This document shows, piece after piece, positions 1 through 7,547 of a stretch of 34,824 nucleotides of DNA (within the stretch, counting starts at the first letter, position 1; every line of letters starts with the position of its first letter). Origin of the DNA: Lachnospiraceae bacterium (GTDB lineage: Bacteria > Bacillota > Clostridia > Lachnospirales > Lachnospiraceae); contig JAAWAC010000058.1 in NCBI GenBank assembly GCA_022791975.1, positions 1 through 34,824 of the forward strand, written 5' to 3'. The position numbers and the translations under genes were made by a program. The notes under the pieces were generated by a model, which worked only from the letters and a program-made list of their open reading frames with translations, had not been told where the DNA came from and did no database searches.

Positions 1-211
1 AATCTAATGCTCTCTTGAGATTCGAAATGGTATTTACCATTCCTTCTTTCGTTTCAGATGCAATTGCATTTTCCGCAAACTCCAGAAATTCTTCAGATGA
101 AATATCATATATGGGAATACTTATATTTGAACCATTACTACCATCACGCTCTATTTCATCTGTCCGTAAAATAATTTGAACTATATCTTTCACTTCTGTA
201 ATATCTTCCAT
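1..211 (-). CDS. Unrecognised protein, N-terminal 70 residues only
   Basis: An open frame starts with ATG at 211 and runs off the left edge, so only about 70 residues are visible. It begins MEDITEVKDIVQIILRT and is acidic and soluble-looking, with no signal peptide or membrane segment. A GAGGT ribosome binding site sits 5-6 bases before the ATG. It starts 9 bases downstream of the stop codon of the rlmD-like tail, so the two are probably read on one transcript. I do not recognise the family. Its AT-rich codon use matches the tail rather than the rlmD catalytic region, so it probably belongs to the inserted DNA. Confidence 0.6.
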   Translation of the reverse strand, partial: MEDITEVKDIVQIILRTDEIERDGSNGSNISIPIYDISSEEFLEFAENAIASETKEGMVNTISNLKRALD

Positions 212-219
212 ATTTAACC

Positions 220-546
220 TCATAATATCTTAAAATGTTTCAACGCATCCTTTATGGCTTTCACTTTCTCTGCTGTCGGATGTTTCCTCGGATGTTTCAA
301 TTCTTCTACCGCATTAGGGGCATCATACATCGGCAATCCTAACTCCCGCTTTACCTCTGCGATATATGCGATATGTACTTTGAAGCCGTATTTTCGCTTC
401 TATGTACTCTTTAATCATCTTGTAGGTAACTCTCTCTTTCGGCTTATACGCTTCGGCTCTCTTGGCGATATTATCAAGCGGCACTTTGCCTTTGCCCTCG
501 CCCTCTCCAAACTCGACTTTTACGTTGATTACGCTATCGGTTTTTT
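220..546 (-). pseudogene. RlmD-like C-terminal tail, broken by two one-base shifts
   Basis: Continuing past the rlmD stop in the other frames gives a coherent protein tail. After a -1 shift at the six-A run (plus strand T run 541-546) the frame reads TDSVINVKVEFGEGEGKGKV and on to ITYKMIKEYIEAK-like sequence (here VTYKMIKEYIEAK). After removal of one base in the four-A run (391-394) it continues YGFKVHIAYIAEVKRELGLP and ends HFKIL at the TGA at 220-222. RlmD-like proteins in Clostridia often carry a C-terminal extension with this character (from family knowledge, not searched). The tail lies outside the catalytic domain, so its loss need not inactivate the enzyme. The shifts may be true decay, assembly errors at homopolymers, or recoding. 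Confidence 0.6.
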
Positions 547-1956
547 GTGGGAAAGCATTACAACCGTCTCCACATGCCCCGTCCCCGGAAACATATCCAC
601 CCCCCGCACTCTCGTCACCACATATCCCCCATTCCCCAAATACTTCAAATCTCTCCCCAGCGTAGCCGAATCACAGCTCACATACACGATTCTCTCCGGC
701 GCCATCTTAAGCATGGTGTAAAGGCACCTCTCGTCGCACCCCTTCCTGGGCGGGTCTACCACAATCACATCCGGATGCCGCATCTGGCTGGCTGTATCCA
801 TATCCCTGGCCGCCTGCCCCCTTTCCTTCTGTTCTTTTTCATAAAACTCCGGCAATACCTCCTCCGCCTTTCCCACAAAAAACTCCACATTAGAAATCCC
901 GTTTCTCTCAGCATTTCTCCGCGCATCCGCAATGGCCTGGGGGACCACCTCCACCCCATACACCCGTTTTGCCCCCTGAGCCAAAAACAGAGAAATGGTT
1001 CCAATTCCACAGTACAGATCCCAGACTGTCTCCCTTCCCGTCAGCCCTGCGAACTCCAGTGCTGTGCGATACAGCTTTTCCGTCTGCACCGGATTTACCT
1101 GATAAAAGGACAGAGGGGAAATCTGATAGGAAATGCCGCCGATCTTGTCGGTGATAAAATTCTGGCCCCAGAGAGGAAGAATCTCCTCCCCCATAATCAC
1201 ATTGGTATTCCTCTCATTTACATTGAGGCAAATGCTGGTCATACCGGAGATCTTGCCCAGGCGATCCACCAACTCTCGGCTATGAGGAAGGCTCCTGCCA
1301 TTTAAAATCAGACAGACCATCAATTCCCCGGTGGCAAAGCCCTTGCGCAACAGAATATGACGTACCAGTCCCCGGCCTGTTGCCTCCTCATAAGCCGGAA
1401 TCTGATAAGTTTTCAGAAAGTCCAGTATAGTTTCCAGAATTTCCCTGTTCTCTGCCACTCCCAGGCAGCAGTCCGTATTGGGAATAATAGTATGGGTCCG
1501 ACCTGCATAAAATCCGGTCACCAGGTTTCCCTCCCGGTCTGTTCCCACTGGGAACTGTGCCTTGTTCCGATAATGATAAGGATTCTCCATTCCCACAATA
1601 GGCTCCATGCATGCCCTCAGCTGCTCTGCTGTCAATCCACCCAAGCGAAGAAGATTATTTTTAATTTTATTCTCCTTAAAGACCAACTGCTTCTCATAGG
1701 AAAGAGCCTGAAGCTGGCATCCCCCACATTTCTGATGCAGGGGACATTTGGGCTCCACCCGATCCGGGGACGCTGTGAGAATCTCCATAAGCCGAGCATA
1801 GCCGTACTGCTTTTTTAGCTTGGTCACTTTGGCCTCCACCACATCCCCAATCAAAGTATCCTTAATAAAGAAAGGAAAGCCATCCACCTTTCCGATGCCT
1901 TCCCCTTCACTTCCCATATCTACAATTTCTACCCTAAACAAATCATTTTTCTTCAT
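529..1956 (-). CDS. rlmD: 23S rRNA (uracil-5-)-methyltransferase RlmD (RumA)
   Basis: This enzyme makes 5-methyluridine in 23S rRNA using S-adenosylmethionine. The visible order is an N-terminal TRAM RNA-binding domain (about 1-60), an iron-sulfur cysteine set beginning C71, C77, C80, the SAM-binding motif DLYCGIGTISL, the VVDPPRKGC motif, and the catalytic cysteine C428 in YVSCDSATLGRDL. I start it at the ATG at 1956 (MKKNDLF), because GGGAGAGG lies a few bases upstream. The open frame extends further up but into yhaM and without a site. It is 475 residues and ends abruptly SHKKPIA just after the conserved HVETVVMLS, where a frameshift cuts off a foreign-looking tail. It is the last gene of a leftward unit with yhaM and an htrA-like gene. 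The assignment is secure; which uracil is modified is inferred from the family. Confidence 0.93.
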   Translation of the reverse strand: MKKNDLFRVEIVDMGSEGEGIGKVDGFPFFIKDTLIGDVVEAKVTKLKKQYGYARLMEILTASPDRVEPKCPLHQKCGGCQLQALSYEKQLVFKENKIKNNLLRLGGLTAEQLRACMEPIVGMENPYHYRNKAQFPVGTDREGNLVTGFYAGRTHTIIPNTDCCLGVAENREILETILDFLKTYQIPAYEEATGRGLVRHILLRKGFATGELMVCLILNGRSLPHSRELVDRLGKISGMTSICLNVNERNTNVIMGEEILPLWGQNFITDKIGGISYQISPLSFYQVNPVQTEKLYRTALEFAGLTGRETVWDLYCGIGTISLFLAQGAKRVYGVEVVPQAIADARRNAERNGISNVEFFVGKAEEVLPEFYEKEQKERGQAARDMDTASQMRHPDVIVVDPPRKGCDERCLYTMLKMAPERIVYVSCDSATLGRDLKYLGNGGYVVTRVRGVDMFPGTGHVETVVMLSHKKPIA

Positions 1957-1979
1957 AAGCCTCTCCCTACACAGCAATA

Positions 1980-1996
1980 GCCGGCCCAAGGCCGGC
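1980..1996 (-). other. GC-rich hairpin between yhaM and rlmD
   Basis: On the minus strand gccggcc-ttg-ggccggc forms a perfect 7-bp stem with a 3-base loop. It lies between the yhaM stop (2015) and the rlmD ribosome binding site. No T tract follows, so it is unlikely to be a full intrinsic terminator. It could attenuate, or separate and stabilise the two halves of the message. Confidence 0.5.
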
Positions 1997-2014
1997 CATA
2001 TCCTCCACTGTTTC

Positions 2015-2956
2015 CTACGAGCTCCGCCGGATGTTCGATTCAAACAACCGGTTATATCCCAACCACTCCTTATTATCCCCGGCTGCCTTCAAAATCTCCG
2101 TCATTGTCTCCAGCTTGGCATCCGTATTGTCCGCCATATTCAAAGCCACCGCCTCCATAAGCGCCGGTTTCTTGGGGGAGCCATACTCCAACTCTCCGTG
2201 GTGAGCCAGAATGCAGTGCTTCAGCTCATGAGCCAGCTTAAGCGGAAATCCCGGGATTTTCTGAATCTGCTCATGAACCATCTCATAGCCAATGGAAATA
2301 TGCCCCAACAACTGTCCCGCATCCGTGTAATCATTGGCTGGGAAGGCAGAAAGCTCCCGAACCTTGCCAATATCATGGCAAAGAGCCGCCGTGTAGAGCA
2401 GATCCTCATTGAGAAGAGGATAAGACCTCACATAAAATTCACACAGTCTCACCACGCTTAAAGTATGCTCCAGAAGACCACCTACAAAGCTGTGATGAAC
2501 GCTTTTAGCTGCCGAATGAAACTGGAAATCCTGAGCAAACTCCGGATCCCTCACAAAAAATGCCTCCGCAAGACTGCGCAGATGGGGTTCCCGGATTTTC
2601 TGAACAAACCCCAAAAGCTCCTGATACATATGAGAAATATCCTTCTCGCTCACTGGCAGATAATCCGCCGGGTCATACTCACCTTCCTGAACCTTCCGGG
2701 CCCGCTTTACATTCAACTGAATGGAGCCCTGAAAACTGGTGACCTCCGCCACAATGTCCACGTAATCCATCACAGCGAAATCCCCGATTCCCTGGGAATT
2801 CGGTTCCCAAATTTTGGCATCTGCCACCCCTGTTTTATCCTGAAAAATCACATTTTCATAGGTCTTTCCATTTTTGGTCACAGCGGATTGCTTATACTTG
2901 CAAAGATAAATTCCGGAAATCCGCTCTCCCTCATGAAGGCTTTCAATATACTTCAT
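2015..2956 (-). CDS. yhaM: 3'-5' exoribonuclease YhaM family
   Basis: It is predicted to be a metal-dependent 3'-5' exonuclease acting on RNA (and single-stranded DNA in B. subtilis) in the cytoplasm. The N-terminal OB-fold-like nucleic-acid domain spans about 1-90. An HD phosphohydrolase domain follows, with HHSFVGGLLEHTLSV and the metal-binding pair H194-D195 in LCHDIGK, and a further HHGE motif. At 313 residues it matches the usual length of the family. ATG at 2956 is chosen because GAGGAGAGTAGAGG lies directly upstream. The longer frame to 3001 would overlap the previous gene. It starts 14 bases after the htrA-like stop, so the genes are probably co-transcribed. Confidence 0.93.
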   Translation of the reverse strand: MKYIESLHEGERISGIYLCKYKQSAVTKNGKTYENVIFQDKTGVADAKIWEPNSQGIGDFAVMDYVDIVAEVTSFQGSIQLNVKRARKVQEGEYDPADYLPVSEKDISHMYQELLGFVQKIREPHLRSLAEAFFVRDPEFAQDFQFHSAAKSVHHSFVGGLLEHTLSVVRLCEFYVRSYPLLNEDLLYTAALCHDIGKVRELSAFPANDYTDAGQLLGHISIGYEMVHEQIQKIPGFPLKLAHELKHCILAHHGELEYGSPKKPALMEAVALNMADNTDAKLETMTEILKAAGDNKEWLGYNRLFESNIRRSS

Positions 2957-2970
2957 AACCTCTACTCTCC

Positions 2971-4254
2971 TCACTTCAAAGCACTCAGGCCCACACTGCA
3001 TACAATCTCCACCAGACCATCCTTACCCTGACGCATCACCTTGACCGAAATCACCTGATCCTCGGAAAAATTCAAGAGTAACTCCTGAATCTGTCGCAGA
3101 GATTTGGCCTCCTGGCCGCTGATATCCACAATCACATCCCCGCTCTGGATACCAGCCGTCATTGCTGGGGAATCCATCTCCACACCTGTAATATAGACCC
3201 CCTCCGGAAGGCCCAATTCCTCCTGAACCTCCTCCGTCACATCGGCTCCCCGAATGCCCAGATACACAATATCCTGGTTGTTGCACAGATGCTCAATAAC
3301 CCCTTTGAGATCCGAAATGCCATAAGCGCTGAGGGCCTCCTCATTGTAGGTATGAGGATACTTGCTCTGAAGCCAGCCGATCACCTCACCCTTAAAGTTC
3401 ACCAACACCCCATTGCTGTGACTGCCCTTCAGCATATCTGTGATCAGTAGCTGATACTCCCCATCCACAGCAGATGCATAATAGGAAACCTCTGTCAGGT
3501 TTCCAAACAGCATGGACCCAGCGATCCCAGTGGGACTGCCCACAGCGATAACCGGTTCTCCAGAACGTAAACTCCTGGAATTTCCCCAGGTCACCGTCTT
3601 AATCTGATTTCGGGTGGATTCCTGCAAATCCCCCAGATTCACGCTTAAAATAGCGAGATTTGTGACCATGTCATACTTTTTCAGGGCAGCCTCCACCGTG
3701 GAAGAATCTCCAAAGGTAACTTTTAGCTGGTCTGCCCCGGAAATATCGGAATAGGTCGTGAGAATCAGTTCCTCCACTCCATTGTCATCCACCACCAGGC
3801 CACTGACCCGGCGCTCACTCTCGTACTCCTCATTAAACCAGTCAGTATCGCTGCTTCCTGCTGTCACAGTCACCATACACTTCATGGCCTCCTGCCCTGT
3901 ACTGCGCATTTTGGAAAACAACCGGGCATAATCCTCCAGCTCCAGCTCCGTGGTCTCCGTGATCACAATGGGCTCCTGGGGTACCTGAGCCTCCGGAGGT
4001 GTCACCGGCTCCGTATCCTCCGGCTCCTCATCCTTGGGAATGTTAATTTCCCGCACAGGCTCCTCACCGAAACGATCCTGCACCCAGGGATAAACCAGTA
4101 CAAAGGTCACACAGGCAATCACCCCAAACAGCACTGCCAGCACCACTGTCAGGGCCACCCTTCTAAGCGTCCGGTTCTTACGCAACGGCGGCCGCTTGAT
4201 TTTTTCCTGAACAAACTGAAACTCATCCTGCTCTGTTCTTTTTTCTTCAGCCAT
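2971..4254 (-). CDS. HtrA-like membrane-anchored PDZ protein, probable pseudoprotease
   Basis: The layout is that of HtrA/DegP family proteins: a short basic cytoplasmic N-terminus, one membrane segment (about 33-56), an acidic proline-rich linker (64-98), a trypsin-like domain (about 110-320) and a C-terminal PDZ domain (about 330-425, with SGDVIVDISGQ). The usual catalytic residues are not all there. Where family members have the histidine in TNYHV, this reads LTTYSDI (166-171). Where the aspartate is expected (TDLAVL), this has N199 in TNLAIL. The serine position reads GSHSNGVLVN, with S280 kept. It is therefore unlikely to be a normal protease and may act as a binding or sensing protein at the cell surface. 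The start is supported by AAGGGG before the ATG. It is the first gene of the unit with yhaM and rlmD. Confidence 0.85.
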   Translation of the reverse strand: MAEEKRTEQDEFQFVQEKIKRPPLRKNRTLRRVALTVVLAVLFGVIACVTFVLVYPWVQDRFGEEPVREINIPKDEEPEDTEPVTPPEAQVPQEPIVITETTELELEDYARLFSKMRSTGQEAMKCMVTVTAGSSDTDWFNEEYESERRVSGLVVDDNGVEELILTTYSDISGADQLKVTFGDSSTVEAALKKYDMVTNLAILSVNLGDLQESTRNQIKTVTWGNSRSLRSGEPVIAVGSPTGIAGSMLFGNLTEVSYYASAVDGEYQLLITDMLKGSHSNGVLVNFKGEVIGWLQSKYPHTYNEEALSAYGISDLKGVIEHLCNNQDIVYLGIRGADVTEEVQEELGLPEGVYITGVEMDSPAMTAGIQSGDVIVDISGQEAKSLRQIQELLLNFSEDQVISVKVMRQGKDGLVEIVCSVGLSALK

Positions 4255-4371
4255 ATAAACCCCTTTTGCCTTGCACCCCGCTCCGGCTCTTTCATCCTGG
4301 CCGCCCCTCTCCTGTTGGATTCTGCCTGAAACCCTCCTGTCTATTTTTCCGTCTGCGGCCTTTCCTCCTCT

Positions 4372-4400
4372 ATTTTAATACATTTTCCATATACTGTCCA
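4372..4400 (-). promoter_or_regulatory. Promoter for the htrA-like/yhaM/rlmD unit
   Basis: On the minus strand TGGACA (4400-4395) and TAAAAT (4377-4372) are separated by exactly 17 bases. Each matches the sigma-A consensus at five of six positions. It sits about 120 bases before the htrA-like start, leaving a purine-rich leader. The divergent mutS2 gene begins at 4447. A candidate mutS2 -10 (TAAAAT, 4434-4439) has no convincing -35 and lies very close to the ATG. Confidence 0.7.
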
Positions 4401-4446
4401 GAAGTTCTGCTTTTCTTTCCGGCCGTTTTAGAGTAAAATAGGGATT

Positions 4447-6825
4447 ATGAACGAAAAAGTATTACACACACTGGAATTTGACAAAATCATAGATTTGCTG
4501 GCAGAGCATGCATCCAGCGCCTCCGGACGGGAACGCTGCAAAAATCTGGTGCCTATGAAAGATTTGGAGGAAATAAACCGGGCACAGCAGGAGACCTCGG
4601 ATGCCCTCACCCGCATTTATCAAAAAGGAAGTGTTTCCTTTTCCGGCGTCCGGGATGTCTGTGATTCCTTAAAACGTCTGGAGATTGGAGGTACCCTTTC
4701 CATAGAAGAGCTGTTGCATATCTGCTCCCTTCTGGAGGCCGCCAACCGGATAAAGCAGTTCTCCCGGCGGGAGGATCCGGATGCCGCCCCGGATAGTCTG
4801 GACGGATATTTTGAGATCCTGGAGCCTCTGACGCCGCTCTCAAGCGAAATCCGCCGCTGTATTCTCAGCGAGGATGAGATCAGCGACGACGCCTCCCCGG
4901 AGCTAAAGCACCTGCGACGCTCCATGCGCCAGGCCTACGACAAAGTACAGTCCACCCTCCATTCCCTGGTCAATGGCTCTGCGCGCACCTATTTGCAGGA
5001 TGCCGTAATAACCCAGCGGGGAGGACGGTATTGTATCCCTGTAAAGGCCGAGTACCGCAGCCAGGTTCCCGGCATGATCCACGATCAGTCTTCCACTGGC
5101 TCCACCCTTTTCGTAGAGCCCATGGCCGTGGTGAAGCTTAACAATGATATCCGGGAGCTGATGCTAAAAGAAGAGGAGGAGATCCATGCCATTCTCAGCC
5201 GCCTTAGCCAGGAGGTGTCTCTTTACCAGGAGGTCATCGGGGAAAATTACCGGTTATTGGGACTTTTGGACTTTATCTTTGCCAAGGCCCTCTATGCAAA
5301 AAAGCTAAAGGGCATCCGTCCTTTGTTTAACACCAAAAGCTTTCTCAACCTGAAACAGGCCCGCCATCCCCTCCTTGATCCGGCAAAGGTGGTGCCTATT
5401 GATATTTATTTGGGGCAGGATTTTGACCTGTTGATTGTGACAGGACCCAATACGGGAGGTAAAACCGTGTCCCTGAAAACCGTGGGGCTTTTGACCCTTA
5501 TGGGGCAGGCAGGATTGCATATTCCCGCCTTCCAGGGCTCCAGATTGGCCCTTTTTGAGGAGGTTTACGCAGACATTGGAGACGAACAGAGCATCGAACA
5601 GTCTCTTAGTACCTTCTCCTCCCACATGACCAATATTGTGCGCATTTTAAAGGAGGCTTCTCCGGATTCCCTGGTGCTTTTCGACGAGCTCTGTGCTGGT
5701 ACAGACCCCACAGAGGGAGCGGCTCTGGCCATCTCCATCCTCTCCTACCTCCACAAGCAGGGGATCCGCACCATGGCCACCACCCACTATAGCGAGTTGA
5801 AGGTTTATGCTCTCTCTGCCCCTGGGGTGGAAAATGCCTGCTGTGAATTTCAGGTGGACACCTTAAGCCCCACCTACCGGCTGCTTATTGGTATTCCTGG
5901 TAAGAGCAATGCCTTTGCCATTTCTTCCAAACTTGGATTGCCGGACTTCCTTATTGAGGATGCCCGCTCTCAGATTAGTGAGCAGACGGAAAGCTTTGAG
6001 GATCTCCTGGCTGATCTGGAAACCAGCCGCAAAACCATCCAGCTGGAACAGGAGGAAATTCAACGGCACAAGGCGGAAATCAAAAGTCTTCGTCAGGCCT
6101 TGGAGCGCAAGCAGGAGAAGCTTGAATCTCAGAAGGACCGCATTCTTCGGGAAGCCAGGGAAGAGGCAGGGAGCATTCTCCGGGAAGCCAAGGAGTATGC
6201 GGATCAGACCATGAAAAGCTTCCATAAATTTGGAAATGCCCATATTTCTGTCAGCGATATGGAAGCTGAGCGGGCCCGGTTGCGGGAAAAAATCACCCAG
6301 GTAGACAAAAGCCTGGCCCTGAAATCGGAAAAGAAGCCGAAAAAACAGGTAAAGCCCGCCTCCCTTCACTTGGGTGACCGGGTTCAGGTGTTGAGTCTGA
6401 ATCTGGAGGGCACTGTGAGCTCCCTGCCGGACGCCAGAGGAAATCTGTACGTACAGATGGGAATCTTGCGCTCTCAGGTAAAGGTAACCGATTTGGTTCT
6501 CCTGGAGGAACACAAGGAGGAAAGCAACAGATCCCTCAACCGCACCGGAGCTGGAAAAATTAAAATGAGTAAATCCGCCAGTGTGAGTACAGAGATCAAC
6601 CTTATCGGCATGACTGTGGATGAGGCTCTGGCCCACCTGGATAAATATCTGGACGATGCATATCTGGCTCACCTGCCCTCTGTGCGGGTGGTCCACGGCA
6701 AAGGCACCGGCGCTCTGCGAAAAGCTGTCCAATCCCACTTAAGGCGGGTGAAATACGTGAAATCCTTCCGCCTGGGAGAAATCGGAGAGGGCGACGCTGG
6801 CGTGACCATTGTAGAATTTAAATAA
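4447..6825 (+). CDS. mutS2: MutS2 family ATPase/Smr nuclease (RqcU-like)
   Basis: This 792-residue protein has the full MutS2 plan: an N-terminal MutS core and lever region (1-310), the ATPase with Walker A TGPNTGGKT (332-340) and the downstream DELCAGTDPTEGAAL Walker B/signature, a long coiled coil (about 515-610), a KOW-like region, and a C-terminal Smr domain (about 718-792) with VVHGKGTGALR. MutS2 has been linked to suppression of recombination and, in B. subtilis, to splitting collided ribosomes. The Smr motif usually written LDLR reads INLI here (see findings). A weak AGGGA precedes the ATG. The next gene follows after only 20 bases with no terminator. Confidence 0.95.
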   Translation: MNEKVLHTLEFDKIIDLLAEHASSASGRERCKNLVPMKDLEEINRAQQETSDALTRIYQKGSVSFSGVRDVCDSLKRLEIGGTLSIEELLHICSLLEAANRIKQFSRREDPDAAPDSLDGYFEILEPLTPLSSEIRRCILSEDEISDDASPELKHLRRSMRQAYDKVQSTLHSLVNGSARTYLQDAVITQRGGRYCIPVKAEYRSQVPGMIHDQSSTGSTLFVEPMAVVKLNNDIRELMLKEEEEIHAILSRLSQEVSLYQEVIGENYRLLGLLDFIFAKALYAKKLKGIRPLFNTKSFLNLKQARHPLLDPAKVVPIDIYLGQDFDLLIVTGPNTGGKTVSLKTVGLLTLMGQAGLHIPAFQGSRLALFEEVYADIGDEQSIEQSLSTFSSHMTNIVRILKEASPDSLVLFDELCAGTDPTEGAALAISILSYLHKQGIRTMATTHYSELKVYALSAPGVENACCEFQVDTLSPTYRLLIGIPGKSNAFAISSKLGLPDFLIEDARSQISEQTESFEDLLADLETSRKTIQLEQEEIQRHKAEIKSLRQALERKQEKLESQKDRILREAREEAGSILREAKEYADQTMKSFHKFGNAHISVSDMEAERARLREKITQVDKSLALKSEKKPKKQVKPASLHLGDRVQVLSLNLEGTVSSLPDARGNLYVQMGILRSQVKVTDLVLLEEHKEESNRSLNRTGAGKIKMSKSASVSTEINLIGMTVDEALAHLDKYLDDAYLAHLPSVRVVHGKGTGALRKAVQSHLRRVKYVKSFRLGEIGEGDAGVTIVEFK

Positions 6826-6845
6826 AAAACAATAAGGAGGCCCTC

Positions 6846-7544
6846 ATGGTGACGAAACAAAAAATCTTAATTGTAGATGATGACGTAAATATTGCAGAGC
6901 TTATAGACCTGTATCTGACCAAGGAATGCTTTCAGACCATGATGGTCCATGATGGGGAGGAGGCTCTCAAGGTTTTTGAAACCTTCCAGCCAAATCTAAT
7001 CCTTCTGGATCTGATGCTTCCAGGTATTGACGGCTACCAGGTCTGCCGGGAAATCCGGGCCAAATCCAACACCCCCATTATTATGCTTTCCGCCAAGGGA
7101 GAAATCTTTGACAAGGTTCTGGGGCTGGAGCTGGGGGCGGATGACTATATGATCAAGCCCTTTGACTCCAAGGAACTGGTGGCCCGGGTGAAAGCCGTAC
7201 TGCGCCGCTACCAGCCGGCCAAGCCGGAGGTCTTGGAGGTAAAGGCCAAAATTGTGGAATATCCGGAGCTTATTATCAACCAGACCAACTATTCCGTTCT
7301 GTACCGGGGAAAGCCTGTGGATATGCCTCCCAAGGAGCTGGAACTTTTGTACTTTCTAGCCTCCTCCCCCAATCAGGTCTTTACCCGGGAGCAGCTGCTG
7401 GATCATATCTGGGGCTATGAGTATATTGGAGATACCCGCACTGTGGATGTACACATTAAACGGCTGCGGGAAAAAATCAAGGACCATGCCTCCTGGGGGC
7501 TTGCCACAGTCTGGGGCATCGGCTATAAATTTGAGGTGCGGTAG
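6846..7544 (+). CDS. OmpR/PhoB-family response regulator
   Basis: It is a 232-residue cytoplasmic transcription factor with an N-terminal receiver domain (acidic pocket DDD 11-13, phosphoacceptor D55 in LILLDLMLPG, switch residues in IIMLSAK and KPFD) and a C-terminal winged helix (about 130-230, TREQLLDHIWGYEYIGDTRT, then VDVHIKRLREK). GGAGG lies 5 bases before the ATG. It is presumably phosphorylated by the kinase encoded 3 bases downstream. Targets are not visible. Because it follows mutS2 after 20 bases without a terminator, at least some transcripts should cover both. Confidence 0.95.
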   Translation: MVTKQKILIVDDDVNIAELIDLYLTKECFQTMMVHDGEEALKVFETFQPNLILLDLMLPGIDGYQVCREIRAKSNTPIIMLSAKGEIFDKVLGLELGADDYMIKPFDSKELVARVKAVLRRYQPAKPEVLEVKAKIVEYPELIINQTNYSVLYRGKPVDMPPKELELLYFLASSPNQVFTREQLLDHIWGYEYIGDTRTVDVHIKRLREKIKDHASWGLATVWGIGYKFEVR

Positions 7545-7547
7545 TAC

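Larger units (their letters stand above)
1..546. mobile_element. Putative edge of an integrated element in the 3' end of rlmD
   Basis: This stretch is visibly AT-richer than the neighbouring chromosome. It holds an unrecognised gene start and a second-hand C-terminal tail of an RlmD-like protein. The change in base composition falls at about 546-560, just after the codons for the conserved HVETVVMLS motif near the end of RlmD. Insertion of integrative conjugative elements into the 3' end of rumA/rlmD is known in streptococci. By analogy I infer an element here that restores its own version of the gene's end. No integrase or conjugation gene is visible, because the element would extend left of the window. 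A natural rlmD C-terminal extension without any element is the main alternative. Confidence 0.45.

Noticed and set aside
547..1305. 252-codon plus-strand frame across rlmD
   Set aside because: Antisense to the catalytic domain of rlmD, proline- and histidine-rich as expected of a shadow frame.
4137..4295. Possible overlapping leader ORF starting ATG 4295 (MKEPERGARQKGFIW) in front of the htrA-like gene
   Set aside because: A GAGAGGGG site is present, but the product is basic and featureless and runs into htrA in another frame. Nothing else supports it.
5863..6738. 291-codon minus-strand frame inside mutS2
   Set aside because: Antisense shadow of the coiled-coil and Smr part of mutS2; no start signals and no recognisable protein.
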